Notes under the pieces: model-generated | Seen by the model: only the letters and a program-made list of their open reading frames with translations | Databases searched by the model: none | What the model was told of the DNA's origin: nothing | Program-made: the position numbers and the translations under genes | Part shown: piece by piece, positions 34,351-45,214 of the stretch | Layout: every line of letters begins with the position of its first letter | Numbering within the stretch: position 1 is the first letter of the stretch | Source of the DNA: Ypsolopha sequella | Lineage: Eukaryota; Arthropoda; Insecta; Lepidoptera; Ypsolophidae | Length of the DNA stretch: 64,000 nucleotides | NCBI GenBank assembly: GCA_934047225.1 | Contig: OW203984.1 | Location: 9,061,201 to 9,125,200, forward strand | Direction: 5' to 3'

Positions 34351-35805
34351 TTTTACGGCATGCTGGTTTATGGGTTATAATAATATAAGCGTAGTTCGGA
34401 AGGCCAAAGATTTCAAAAAAGTTTAGATGAGCCCTGGCACTTAAAATCTATTGCATTGTTTTTCAATGTGTTTTAAATGTGAAATGTCACTTTTGGCTTT
34501 ATTCGTATTTATTAAAATGTTAGTGCACTTTAAAAATGCACACGACGGCATATAGACCCCTTTTCTCGTAAAAATTCATTAGGGCGTCCAACTATCACTG
34601 TGTTCAGATGAGCACTGATTCCAAACGTGTGAGCGTCACCCATTTAAAGGTGAAAACATTTTGTGCTGTCATACTACGGTAAGGGCCTATCTTTACTTTT
34701 TGAAATCTTTGCGGAAGGCACGTTGAAATGTTACTTTAACACGTATGACGGCTGGTTAGCCCTAGGTGCTATACTACAGGCACAAATCTGGAACCACAGC
34801 TTAACGTGCCTACCGAAGCCTGAACACCGAAAACAAATGTGTCTGCCTACATCTACAACCCACAACACTAGTCCACAGAATGCTTTTTTGTTAAATTGAA
34901 TGCAATTTATTCTCACAAGTAAACTCGAAAGCTCTACTAAACGATCCACTAAACTGGGGAAATAAAAGCTACTAATCGGTGCTGCACTAATGGTACTGTT
35001 TATACACTCTTCTCTTTTTCTTTTTTCTACGTTTTTAATACTGAACGCTTGTGCGAGATGTTTAGTTGCCAGGTTTTAGTTCGGAGCAGTTCTATTAATT
35101 TACTTTACATTAATATATGAAGTTGTATTTAGAACGCATTAATTGTGATTGACTGTTAGATGGGCGGTATATGGTTTTCAAATGCGAATGGACGCAACAA
35201 TTTTTTTATGAAATCCTATGCAACTTTTTATGAAATCATAATAACCAGCTGAAAACTAGATATAGTATTCGTCTAAGCGTACAACTTTTTCTATGGAGAA
35301 TCCTGAAATGGTAAAAACAAAATCAGTTGTTCCTTATAAAAGGTACAAACTATTTATAAAACAAAAATCTTTTTCGCAATTTTAGGGTTGGTATTGTAAA
35401 ATTTTTTGTTTAATCACCAAGTGGCAAAAACAGAACAACGCGTCGGTGAATTTTCAAGGTCGGTTGCTGATGAAGTCATCAGTTTCATTCCCTTCGAGTA
35501 CAATGCAATGAGTGCGACATATCAATCATATAATATATACGAGTATGTACGACGTCTTTAGCTACGCGGGCGTGCCTCGTCCACCTCTATCCGTCTTTTC
35601 TTCCGCCCATCCAACATTTAAAAAGTGGACATTTGTAGGAATCTGCAAATTAAAAACAGTGAAAAAGTGACTCCTATCTAAGGATGACAACAATAGTACA
35701 GTGGCAAAAGATTTTACACTATACATAAAAAAGTTCCGTGACTGACTAACAGACAACAGACATCCCTAGACCGGTGAAGATAGAAACTTTTGAACACAAT
35801 ATGTT
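34351..35805. other. No supported gene
   Basis: Short open frames on both strands at 34663-34949 are mirror shadows and lack motifs. 35270-35360 contains 'acaactttttctatgg'-type decayed repeat phrases. Confidence 0.35.
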
Positions 35806-35936
35806 CCTTAAGGACGTTTGTGCACTCACCCGTATTCGATTCGTAATCGTAATTTGTTTCGAACAACTTAAAAACGGATCCAAAATTCATATAAGAAAAT
35901 AACACGAATACGAGTGAGTGCACAAGCGCCCTCAGG
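35806..35936. mobile_element. 131-bp foldback MITE
   Basis: CCTTAAGGACGTTTGTGCAC with TCACCCGTATTCG pairs with CGAATACGAGTGAGTGCACA and AGCGCCCTCAGG. About 32-bp arms with few mismatches. Confidence 0.7.
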
Positions 35937-36871
35937 GGTGTAAAGGTGCAATTTAAAAAGGACTTTTCGTTATTCACCCCATTAGGGCGGAAATAAGGTG
36001 TAAACTTTTTGTATAAAATATGCGTTTCCCACGGGTACAACGGGCTGTTTATATTCTAAAATTAAAGTATCTCATTTAGTGGATGATTTAACTCGTTAAA
36101 TAAACTCAAGCTTTATAAAAAAAATTAAACTTCAACCTCAGTTGGGTAAATACGAAACCCATTTATAGTTCCTGGAAAACTTTGTTTTTCGGTCGTCCTG
36201 CTTTCGTTCAATTTCGGGTTCGGTCTTCTTTAGAACTTGTTTAACCACAGTAATGAAAATTGATAGATTTGTTTGATAAGCATAGAGCAAAGATCCTGTA
36301 GCGATTATTGATTGATTTTTAATTATGAAATTCGATGATTTCGACGATTCGAATAGTAATAGATTCACAATTTTTTTTATAGAGAAAGTGGAACTAACGT
36401 TTTACGAATCGATAGTTGGTTTCAATTAAATGTCAGTCAATGATTTTGACAAATGAGAATTCCAAAATACATTTCCTTGCCAGCGATATCAAAATGTAGA
36501 AATTTCGACTTTTCTTATTTGTCTTGTATATTTAACCCTTAAAGGGACTGAAAGATATAAAAAAATAAAATCTGTGTTTTCATATTTTCGTATTTATAAA
36601 AGTTATTTAAGATTCGTTTTGTAAAATAAAACCCAAAACACGGTAAAAACTTAGCTCTGAAAAGAACAGGTGACTCGCGACTTGCTGACATTTTGCTATA
36701 CCAATGACCATTTAAGTGTTGCCACATTCCAAAAACAATTTTTTCCAACTCTCAGATAAAAAACCAGTAGATTGAGTCAAGTAATGACGTTTAGGTTATA
36801 GAGCGAGATCCCTTGAAAGAATGAGATAAGAGATTAGTTTCTAGTTCTTGTCAGCGTGGCCGGATTTTTTG

Positions 36872-36902
36872 TTTGTCACAACTCGAGTTGTCACAAACAA
36901 AC
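36872..36902. other. Palindromic direct repeat TTGTCACAA-CTCGAG-TTGTCACAA
   Basis: The 9-bp word TTGTCACAA flanks CTCGAG on both sides in direct orientation; the centre CAACTCGAGTTG is a perfect palindrome. It lies about 100 bp upstream of the THAP start codon, so it could be a promoter element of that gene. Confidence 0.5.
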
Positions 36903-36993
36903 AACAGTTATTGCGTATTTTCAAGTTTTTTAATGTTTAAGTGCATTTTAAGATTAAATCAACGAAAGTATTATTGTATTTAGTTTCTGCGCT

Positions 36994-37424
36994 ATGGTTG
37001 GCTGTAGTATTTTAGGCTGTAAAAGCCGCAGTGAACGAAAAATTGACGGAATAACATTTCACTCGTAAGTAGAGAATTTATGTATTATTTACTTTGTAAA
37101 GCCTTGCAATTATCATTCATAGTATTTTGCGTAGTTTCTGAATGCTGTCTGTTAATAAAATTAAGATTTATTGCATAATGTCATTAAAATAATTTATCAT
37201 AAGGTGATCATAACTTTCAACAATGTTGCCCGAATGAAAGTTATCTACCTTAATATTTTTTATTTTATTTTAGGTTTACTTTTAATGCTGAAATACAAAA
37301 GAAATGGCTGCACGCTACTGGGCGACAAAATTGGAAAGCAACGAAGTGTTCGAGAATTTATTCAGTTCACTTTTATGATCATTTATTCGATATAAAAGAA
37401 AAAAGGGTGCAGTTAAGACAATGA
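36994..37424 (+). CDS. Two-exon THAP-domain gene or pseudogene (third zinc ligand Cys to Tyr)
   Basis: Exon 1 (36994-37064) starts MVGCSILGCKSRSERKIDGI and ends at a consensus donor, ACTC|GTAAGT. Exon 2 (37274-37424) follows TTTTATTTTAG and continues in phase: AEIQKKWLHATGRQNW, then KATKCSRIYSVHFYDHLF and a TGA. This is the order of a THAP zinc finger (C-x4-C, ITFH, the KKW helix, then C-x2-H-F), a DNA-binding domain of transcription factors and P-element-type transposases. The intron is 209 bp. The usual ICSxHF is IYSVHF here, so the third Cys ligand is Tyr, and the frame stops at residue 73, before the usual AVP motif. Most likely a recently dead THAP gene or a truncated transposon-derived exon; a short expressed product cannot be excluded. 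The start is chosen because THAP proteins begin MVxC. Confidence 0.75.
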
Positions 37425-37555
37425 TCTGTATTTTTTGTAACCTGATTCTTTTGTGAGCATCCAGGTTACATGTTTAATAACTACTTGAATTGAATGTCTT
37501 TTTTATTTACACCATAATACATAGTTACAAATTTTAAATTAAATATAACGTGGGT

Positions 37556-37818
37556 CAGTGGCGTGCACAGAACTTTTTTCCGGAAAAGCAATCAGAAGGT
37601 CAAGTACGACAATAAAAAAAATATGAAAAAATTTAAATAACACTTTGAAAAAAAAAAGTTTGTATGACGCCAGGGTAGGCACTGCCTACCCTAGAGTGGA
37701 CATTTTCATACAAACTTTTTTTTTTTTCAAAGTGATATTTAAATTTTTTCATATTTTTTTATTGTCGTACTTGACCTTCTGATTGCTTTTCCGGAAAAAA
37801 GTTCTGTGCACGCCACTG
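37556..37818. mobile_element. 263-bp hAT-type MITE with perfect 8-bp target duplication
   Basis: ACGTGGGT flanks both ends (37548-37555, 37819-37826). The element is one long foldback: CAGTGGCGTGCACAGAACTT at the left, AAGTTCTGTGCACGCCACTG at the right, with about 115-bp arms nearly identical. CAGTGG ends plus 8-bp duplications are typical of hAT. The loop itself is palindromic (GGTAGGCACTGCCTACC). It lies 130 bp after the THAP stop. Confidence 0.9.
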
Positions 37819-38409
37819 ACGTGGGTGTCAGTGTACGCAATGTGTATTCAAGAACATATTTTATAAATAAAGACAAATAACTAGAGACCAATGCTTTCTG
37901 GCATTTTTCATAAAACAATCTCGCTGTTGATTGCGCTAAGACTGAATTTACAACGCAACGAGGCGCGGGTATGACAATAAATAGTAAACCTGCATGTTTG
38001 TTTCCATAGTTTCCATTACAATAACGTGTAATGAAAGCTGCGGACCAAATGAACAATATGTATATTTAAAAAATGTATATTTAAAAAATATATTTTGGGT
38101 AAAAATTTCAATATTGGCAACATTCTAAACATCTATCGCTGTTTTATGCACAGCCACGCTGAGGGTCTATCTACTGGTTCTTTATCTGAGTTCCAACCGT
38201 TCCAACTATTTAGTGCCAACGTTGAAAAAGCAAATATCACGTAAAACAATAACGATGAAACGTGTAGATTTTTGTAAAGTCAATGTTCGCTGTGCCGGAC
38301 AATGTCAAATTAAGGGAAAAACTATAGGGTGTCGTTTTATACATATATTTTTATTAGTAGAAATATAAACAAATTTTAAAAACTGAAGACACATTCTAAG
38401 GATGAATGC

Positions 38410-38810
38410 CTTCAACGTGCATAGAACTTTTTGCTGGAAAAGCGGGGACAGGCGGGTATACTTACCACTATTACTACCGAAGAGTATATTTCACTGATCA
38501 ACGTAAAAAAAACGAAAGCGATGGTCATAGCAAATTCACTCCAACAGCTACCCAACATAAAGCTTTCTGGATGTTGAGGGCGTACTAAATTTAAATATCT
38601 TGGCCGCTACTTAACCTCAAACCTCAAACCTCGAGTTTGAAAATAAAAAAAATTAAAATATCACTATGAAAAATAATTATATGTATGGCGCCAGGGTCAC
38701 TGCCTTCTAGTAATTGTCGTACAAACAATTTTTAAAGTAGTATTTCAATTTTTTTTATTGTCAATCTTGAACTTCTTATTGCTTTTCCAACATTTTGTAC
38801 GCCAGTAAGT
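38410..38810. mobile_element. Decayed relative of the 37556 MITE, interrupted
   Basis: AACGTGCATAGAACTTTTTG at 38414 and ATTGCTTTTCCAACATTTTG with TACGCCAG at the far side match both ends of the 37.6-kb element, and AATATCACTATGAAAAA and GGCGCCAGGG match its interior. About 190 bp of foreign sequence is in the left arm; within it, KFKYLGRYLTSN near 38587-38622 resembles an RT-domain phrase of a LINE. Confidence 0.5.
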
Positions 38811-39510
38811 TAAATACGAATCCCCTGAGGGTAGAATTTGAAAACCTAATGTACCGATCCCAAACCACTGAAACTTTTTGTCAGTTCATAGACCCAGTGA
38901 AGAGAACCAAACATTCCCAACCAACGAAAAGTGACTCCTTTGCCATCTCGATAAAGATCAGATTAACGGTAGAATTAACTTAGTTGCATATTTCTTGTTC
39001 CAAACTTAGTCCATCTCATGAGTGTAGGAGTTCATTTATCAAGTCACTGGCTATTTTGCTAATATCGTTGAGTACGGTACGCTAGGGCTGTCACATCATT
39101 TTACCTTCGCAACATTAGGGGATTTTAATATTAATGGATAAAAATATCTTAAATTGATGATTATAAAAAATCTTGTTTGAAGTTGGGAAAGTTGTTCAGT
39201 ATGATCAGTTAAATATGTGTTTTTTTTTGGTGTTTAATCCTTGGTGGTTTCATTTAAAAACAGCAGTCCATTCGCAACAGCAAAAGTATTTAATAATATA
39301 ACAAAATTTATTAAAATAATACTCAGCAGGTGATTGATACAATGACATTGAAGCCCTTGAAGACTTAAAAAGTTAGCAGATCTAAGGTTCATAGTGTTCA
39401 CGTTGAGGCGAGACCGCCATAAATAACCTTCGTGGTTATTTGTTTTTGACAACCAAAAACTAGTTTGGCCTAGGATTTGGCTGGTAACATATACATGATA
39501 TATTATATTT
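38811..39510. other. No gene seen
   Basis: AT-rich; short frames at 38795-38983 and 39234-39452 have no recognisable features. Confidence 0.35.
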
Positions 39511-39960
39511 CAATTCAATTCAATTCAAAATCCTTTATTGCACACAGAATAAAGCGTATTACAAAATATCAGTAATCTTACAGATTAAGCAATAGACGAG
39601 CTTATCTCCGAAAGAGATTTCTACCAGCAAACCCTTAGTGATAGAATTTATTAAACTAAAACTGAGTATTTTAACTACATACATATCAAATAAAATAAAT
39701 AAATACTTATATAAAACATAAATTAAAATTTATATATTCACAAAAAATTCATAAAAATAATCAATAGTACTAAGAAAAATAAATATTACGAATAGTGTCA
39801 TTATGAATACAGATACTTATATTAGAAAACGGAAATAATTACAAAAAATACTCTTTAATTCTCTTCTTGAAAATGTCAATAGTTGGACTGTTATGAATTG
39901 TGAGTGGTAGTGAGTTCCAGAGCCTGATCGACACTACAGGTCCTCAGAAGTGAGATCTGT
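39511..39960 (-). pseudogene. LINE 3' end with ORF2 C-terminus and (AATTG)n tail
   Basis: On the minus strand 39950-39845 encode IRLWNSLPLTIHNSPTIDIF followed by KKRIKEYFL and a stop, the 'RLWNSLP...FKxxLK' end of a non-LTR ORF2. The 3' UTR includes GGTAGAAATCTCTTTCGGAG and TTCTGTGTGCAATAAAGGAT, then an AATTG microsatellite. The 3' UTR resembles those at 62361-62466 and 56785-56944. Confidence 0.65.
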
Positions 39961-40477
39961 GTTGCTTGTCCCTCGAAAAGAGGACTCAAAGCGGTCACAC
40001 AGATACAGAGGTTCAGAAGGGCTCGTGAGAATATTGAAAAGAGCGCACAATATGTAGACGTTCTGACGTTGCCGAATCAGGAGACACTCTAATTCCTTTC
40101 TATATTGGGACACGTATCATATATTATTTGCGCAGTCCATAAATAAAAGAGATGGCCAAGTTTTAGAGGCGTTCTAGTTTCCTAAGTACTTAACTCTTCA
40201 TTTGCATCCAGAAAGCAGACATCGGTATATTCGATGAGAGGTAGGAGTAGTGTTTGCGCAAGAGTTACGAGTACCTTGGTTCGGAATGAAATATATTTGT
40301 TTCTATGACTCTGTTTTTAGTATGAATTCGGCTGTGTCAATCAAAGTGGCCATCTGGAATTATATGTTTCCATCGCTTTGGATACTCTGAAGAAGTTTTA
40401 TTAAAGTGCATAATAAACTAGAAAAGATCCAAAAGAAACATATTTCAAGCAAGACTAATATTTAGAAAAATATCCTC

Positions 40478-40515
40478 TAGCCAGGATTCGAACCTGCGAC
40501 CTCTTGCATTTACGA
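40478..40515 (-). mobile_element. Truncated tRNA-like sequence (B box)
   Basis: Minus strand reads TCGCAGGTTCGAATCCTGGC, a good pol III B box with T-stem pairing. The A box half is absent, so a SINE or tRNA pseudogene fragment. Confidence 0.5.
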
Positions 40516-41470
40516 CTTGAGAACCGGAGAAAACCGGAGATGGTAATCACCTATACAACCTTTGCTATGGAGTTAAGACAAAGATCGCGTAAAATGAAAT
40601 TTGCTGTTCATGTAAGTTTAACCTTGTACCTTTTCTATGGAATAAGTTACTTTTTCGCGTTTTCAAGGTTGGCTGCGTTGCAAAATTTGTTATATTTTAG
40701 ACCAAGACCCCATCAATCTGGACCGCGAACACATATGTTTTCATACATACTACATACATACATATATACTCACGCCTTTGTTCACCTTTTCTAGGACAGG
40801 CCAGTCTAGTACCTTCCACTTACATACCATATATTTCTTTTGTCGCTTTGTTTTCATCTTTTCTATATGCCAGAACTACCAAAATATACTTTTTTATTAA
40901 TTTACAAGTTTTCTTTTCAGTAGGTTGTTTATCTGCACTGTCAATTCATGCACAAGAACTCAAAACGAGCCCAGCATCTTGCACGATTCGGTTTGTGGAT
41001 GGCGTGCTAGGTTCATGACACACGGGTCTACTTGTAAGGATAACATCCCCGGAGTGGGGTTTACACGAAATAATTTGGTAGCAGAGCGTGGTTCTGTACG
41101 AAACAATCTCAATTGTCACCTGTTATACAACCATCACTATAAAAACAACATGAAAAAAATGATAACCTATCTTATTAATAGTGCATACAAAAGTAACTGA
41201 AACCTATATCTGAGTAGTTTTCGTATTTTCAATAAATCTGTGTATTTGGAAGTTTGTGATTTTTTTTTTATTCTGTCACCTGCAATAAAACTAAATATTT
41301 TTTTTGGCCAGCCACAATGTGAAAACTAATTAATCTGGCCCACCATAGAATTACGTTGGACACCCCTGATATAGACGAAGGTTTTTGATTTTTCAGCAAC
41401 TGTAAATCCGGCCAGTACTTAGTAAAACCATCGGCATCGTCAGAAAGGTGAAAAGTGGGTCTGATATTAT
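40516..41470. other. No gene; decayed repeats, possible LTR primer-binding site
   Basis: 40570-40690 matches a common 'ttttcaaggttggctgcg' repeat type. At about 41076-41096, AATTTGGTAGCAGAGCGTGG resembles the initiator-Met tRNA primer-binding site (TGGTAGCAGAGC) of LTR retrotransposons, but no LTR pair was found. Confidence 0.3.
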
Positions 41471-41732
41471 ACAATGTGTAACAGAAAGGTGTAACCATAT
41501 TTGAAGACCTTATTCAGTCAATGGTATAGAACAACTTTTACTATGGATCCAACACTGAATACTCAAAAAAAAATCTGTCCTTCTATACATTTCGGCCGAG
41601 CGGCATTGCATTTTTCTACGAAACAGTTGATTTTTTCTCGAGATACAGGGTTTGTTCCATAGTAAAAGTTCTTCTATACCATTGACTGCATAACCTCTTC
41701 AAATATGGTTACAACTTTCTGATACACGTTGT
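41471..41732. mobile_element. 262-bp foldback MITE
   Basis: Arms of about 76 bp, near 88 percent alike: GTGTAACAGAAAGGTGTAAC and CATATTTGAAGACC at the left, GGTTACAACTTTCTGATACA at the right end. Immediately followed by another foldback. Confidence 0.75.
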
Positions 41733-41734
41733 AT

Positions 41735-41995
41735 AAGGTGACATTTAATGTGCCGCCCGAATTCATGCTGGAGACTCAGTTAATGATCAGGAACAATGTT
41801 TAATGACTTATCAGGTGAAATACGAAAGAAAAAAGAAAATGTTTTGCTCCTTTACTGCCTTTACTAGGAATTGTATTTGAACTAGTTCAGTTTGTATGGG
41901 AACAAAAAGTTTCATGATTTCGAAAAAAATAATTCTGATCACTAACCGAGTCTCCAGTATGAATTAGGGCGGTTGAATAAATGTCACTTTGTGTA
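41735..41995. mobile_element. Foldback MITE, 'TCCAGTATGAATT' family
   Basis: AAGGTGACATTTAATGTGCC and ATTCATGCTGGAGACTC pair with GAGTCTCCAGTATGAATTAG and GAATAAATGTCACTTTGT. Same family at the window end (63762-64000) and a single end at 53903-53945. Confidence 0.7.
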
Positions 41996-42284
41996 ACGGT
42001 AGGTTATTCGAGAAAATAAGCCAATAAAGTCCCAAAACAACCACTTTTCACACAACGCAGTCACGTCGCGTCCAGTTAACCATTAGATAAACGTCAAATG
42101 TTCACGACACAATTCAATGGAATATCGAATGGAAATATTGGAAAGCGAATTCCTGATCCTTTCACTAAATCCACGGGACTACACGCCAGTTTTCACCCCT
42201 AAAGTGATAACTGGGTAGTTTTTTACTTCGTATAATAGTTTTTCTTTCAATGAATGACACATAGTCATCAGGAAATGGATGCTC

Positions 42285-42425
42285 GAAGGGGTGTCAGAGA
42301 TATTTACTAATATGGGCTGTGAAATTTAAGTCACGGTCGACAGAGTCAAAGCTCGTACACCCACGTTTGACCGACGATTATTACTGCTCAATGTGATGGG
42401 TGGTGAGCCCTATCGCATTATATTT
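42285..42425 (-). mobile_element. 3' part of tRNA-derived SINE
   Basis: CTCGAAGGGGTGTCAGAGAT, TTTAAGTCACGGTC, CTCGTACACCCACGTTTGAC and GGTGGTGAGCCCTA are in reverse family order. Head absent. Confidence 0.7.
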
Positions 42426-43681
42426 AGTAAATAATTTATATAATGCATTAAATATAAATGTAGGGAAAGTTTTGTACAAATTTGGAAAACCAAAGTTGGT
42501 AAGGACATTATATATATTTTTATCTACTCCCATACTTTAATAAATAAATTGCAACATCAGAAGCAGTTTTATAAGTACCTAGATTTTATATCCGATGTTA
42601 TAATATTACAATATAACACCGTGATTCTGCGCTGCGATTGGCATAATTTATTATAAAACCGCTAGAGACCCAATTAACAACAGCGACGAGAAATAATTCG
42701 GGACCTTATTTCTTAAGCCGCGCCCTCTTTATCCTGATTGGTTATCAAGGCAGCTTTACCGGAACGACGCACCCAAAGTTCATGAACGAATGAACATTTT
42801 CTTCTCATGTTCCGTGAAATTGTTAGTTGAAAATATTATAAATAATGACGATGTTTTTGATGGTCGTAGATAAAATATTGTTTGCAACTGAACATAATTA
42901 GACATTGGGACACTCTTGCGAAATTATTACGTAACTCACTTAGTTCGTTTCGTAAACAAGCACTCGTGTCCCGACGTCTCAAATTACGTTACAGTTCCAA
43001 AAATACTATTAAGTGTGCCGATTCCGAATATCTGGTATTTTGTATGGCTATACCGTGTAATGAAATTGTTCATATATACACTAATGTTTTGATTACACGT
43101 CATTTTATATAAAACAATTAAATTATTCACTTCATTTCATATTGTATGTGTGTTATTTATAATAACATAGTTAATATGGCCTAAATGGAAAAGAAAATAT
43201 ATCATTTGATTGATTGAAATCTCTCGTCCACGTAGAGCTGGTAACACTATTTCGCACTTCACAAATAAGTAAGACCTTGTCTCTAGGCTCCTATTGTTTT
43301 TAATATGAAATCTCGAATTGTTACTGCCTACTACACCTTTTCCGTTACACTGAACTTGTTAAAATGAATCAGCTCTAATTGGATTTTGAGTTATTGAATC
43401 TGTGCGTGAAGGGTTACACGTATCTGTAATTTCAAATAGTGAGGTAATTTGATTTAACCCCTCGCTCGTGAACTTGAAAGTTTGATCGTGCTCACATTAC
43501 ATCATTAAACAAACGAGTCGTATCGTGAATGTAGCTTCTAGCTTCACATTTCATTTATGTAACATAAAACATTTAATTTGAATCATACGAATCCAAAAGT
43601 CGCGGTATTATCATATTCCCAAACTCGAGACTTGGGTTTATATCAATCAGCATTGAGTTTCTCGGAAATTAGATACATACG
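42426..43681. other. No supported gene
   Basis: AT-rich; plus-strand frame 42882-43112 has no motif. A GC-richer patch at 42600-42760 is unassigned. Confidence 0.35.
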
Positions 43682-44040
43682 TATGAAATTGCAGTTTTCA
43701 ATAGAGAATTTTAAGGAAACTCAATTTTCAGTACCTACTAAAATTTTTGCATTCTTTTTAGGAATGACAATTCCAAATTATGTTATTTCTTTTGTGGATG
43801 AATAAGACAACATTAAGCTAACAGCAACATTAATTAAATTTTTGAAAAGTATCAGCTGTAAAAAAACATTACGAATCGTATTATGGAAATTGATGGCATT
43901 TAGGATGAACTAACTGAAAATAATAAAAAAAAAATACCTTGAAATCAACTTTCAAACAAAAAAGAAATAATTGAAATAGCTATTGAATTACAGGAATTAT
44001 GAACTCATGAATCTGTAAGAAAATTTCGGCAATTTCATAT
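43682..44040 (-). mobile_element. 390-bp MITE, family 3, copy C
   Basis: Reverse orientation of copies A and B: TATGAAATTGCAGTTTTC at one end and TTTCGGCAATTTCATAT at the other. Explains the open frame 43578-43805. Confidence 0.75.
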
Positions 44041-44359
44041 GTTAAGACCTAATAATAATCTGTATACTTATCACTTACGGCGAACATAAATTAAATAAAC
44101 CTTTAATTTAGTTCATGTATATTTATTATTTTATTACATATATTTTTATTAGATTAAATTTGACGTGTAAAAAGTATATTATATATACCTACTTTGCAAA
44201 ATAAACTATTTGAATTTGAAGGTAATAATTGTGAGGTAAATCTGCTACCTTTAAAAGGGTGTATTTGTGCGCTGCTCACTCCTTATCGCGTTGGGCTCGT
44301 AAAAATCGGCGGTGAAAAGAGTGCATAAGTGTTGACTGTCCTTGGGATAGTACACATTT

Positions 44360-44507
44360 AAGGCCGTTCTACATCCTCGCCGAGACTCTCGCCTGCAGAG
44401 GACAAAATTATACGAGTAAGGCGAAACGCAATAAAGTCTACCTCCTTTATTCATGTAACTTTGTCTCCTTCACGGCGAGAGTATTGGCGAAAATGTAGAG
44501 CGCGTTT
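44360..44507. mobile_element. 148-bp foldback element
   Basis: TTCTACATCCTCGCCGAGAC and TCTCGCC pair with GGCGAGAGTATTGGCGAAAA and TGTAGAG. About 33-bp arms with four mismatches. Confidence 0.6.
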
Positions 44508-44519
44508 TAGAAACACCTA

Positions 44520-45085
44520 CTACCCTGGGTAGAGTTGTCAGATGTTATCCTAAAGGAGGACATGTCCTCCTTTTTCACAAGTTGTCCATCCTCCCGCCCA
44601 TCATTTGTCCTCCTTTTTCAAATTTTGTGCCTAACATACCGATATATCGCTATGCGAGCACGTACGCGTCGATTAGATAAATTTGACAGATAGAATCGAT
44701 AAATTCTAAACGATAACCCTTATTGCAATGAAATAAGAGTTACATTTTTATTTGTCGAATCGATTTCTAGTCGATACCAAGATCATGCTAGTACCCCCGC
44801 TTAGGTAGCCCACACAGTACGATTTATTCACCTACTTCTCTTGCGTGGAGTCACGGTATCGCTGTCACATTCACTCTTTGCGCGTAAAAGACTCTTGCTG
44901 CACTGGCATGACATTCAAATATCAGCGTTAATACGTAGTTTTGAAAAATATGTAATAAGTAAGACTTTAAAAAAATATTTCTACGTATGTCTTCCGTTTT
45001 TCCGAAGTCCCCCTTTTTTTTTTGCTTAGTATGTAGCACTAATTTGCTCTCCTTTTTCACTTTTCCATTTGGCAAACCTAATCCC
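44520..45085. repeat. Region with repeated TGTCCTCCTTTTTCA and a 22-bp palindrome
   Basis: Positions 44552-44573 are a perfect 22-bp palindrome centred on GGACATGTCC. TGTCCTCCTTTTTCA occurs at 44564 and again near 44607, and CTCTCCTTTTTCACTTTT near 45046. The ends CCCTGGGTAGAG and AATCCCGGG suggest a decayed element of about 560 bp. Confidence 0.45.
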
Positions 45086-45214
45086 GGGATATTGTCATGA
45101 CGATTTGTTTCTTTTTATTGCAATTTAAAAATTAATAGAATAAATAATTTTGAACAATTTTATGTTTACAATAGTGTTAACTATTTATGTCAATACTTTA
45201 ATAAATATATATAG

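Noticed and set aside
41076..41096. LTR retrotransposon primer-binding site
   Set aside because: The match to the Met tRNA 3' end is suggestive, but no LTR pair, gag or pol sequence is nearby, so it is mentioned only as a possibility.
43578..43805. 75-residue plus-strand protein
   Set aside because: Mostly inside the reversed family 3 MITE.
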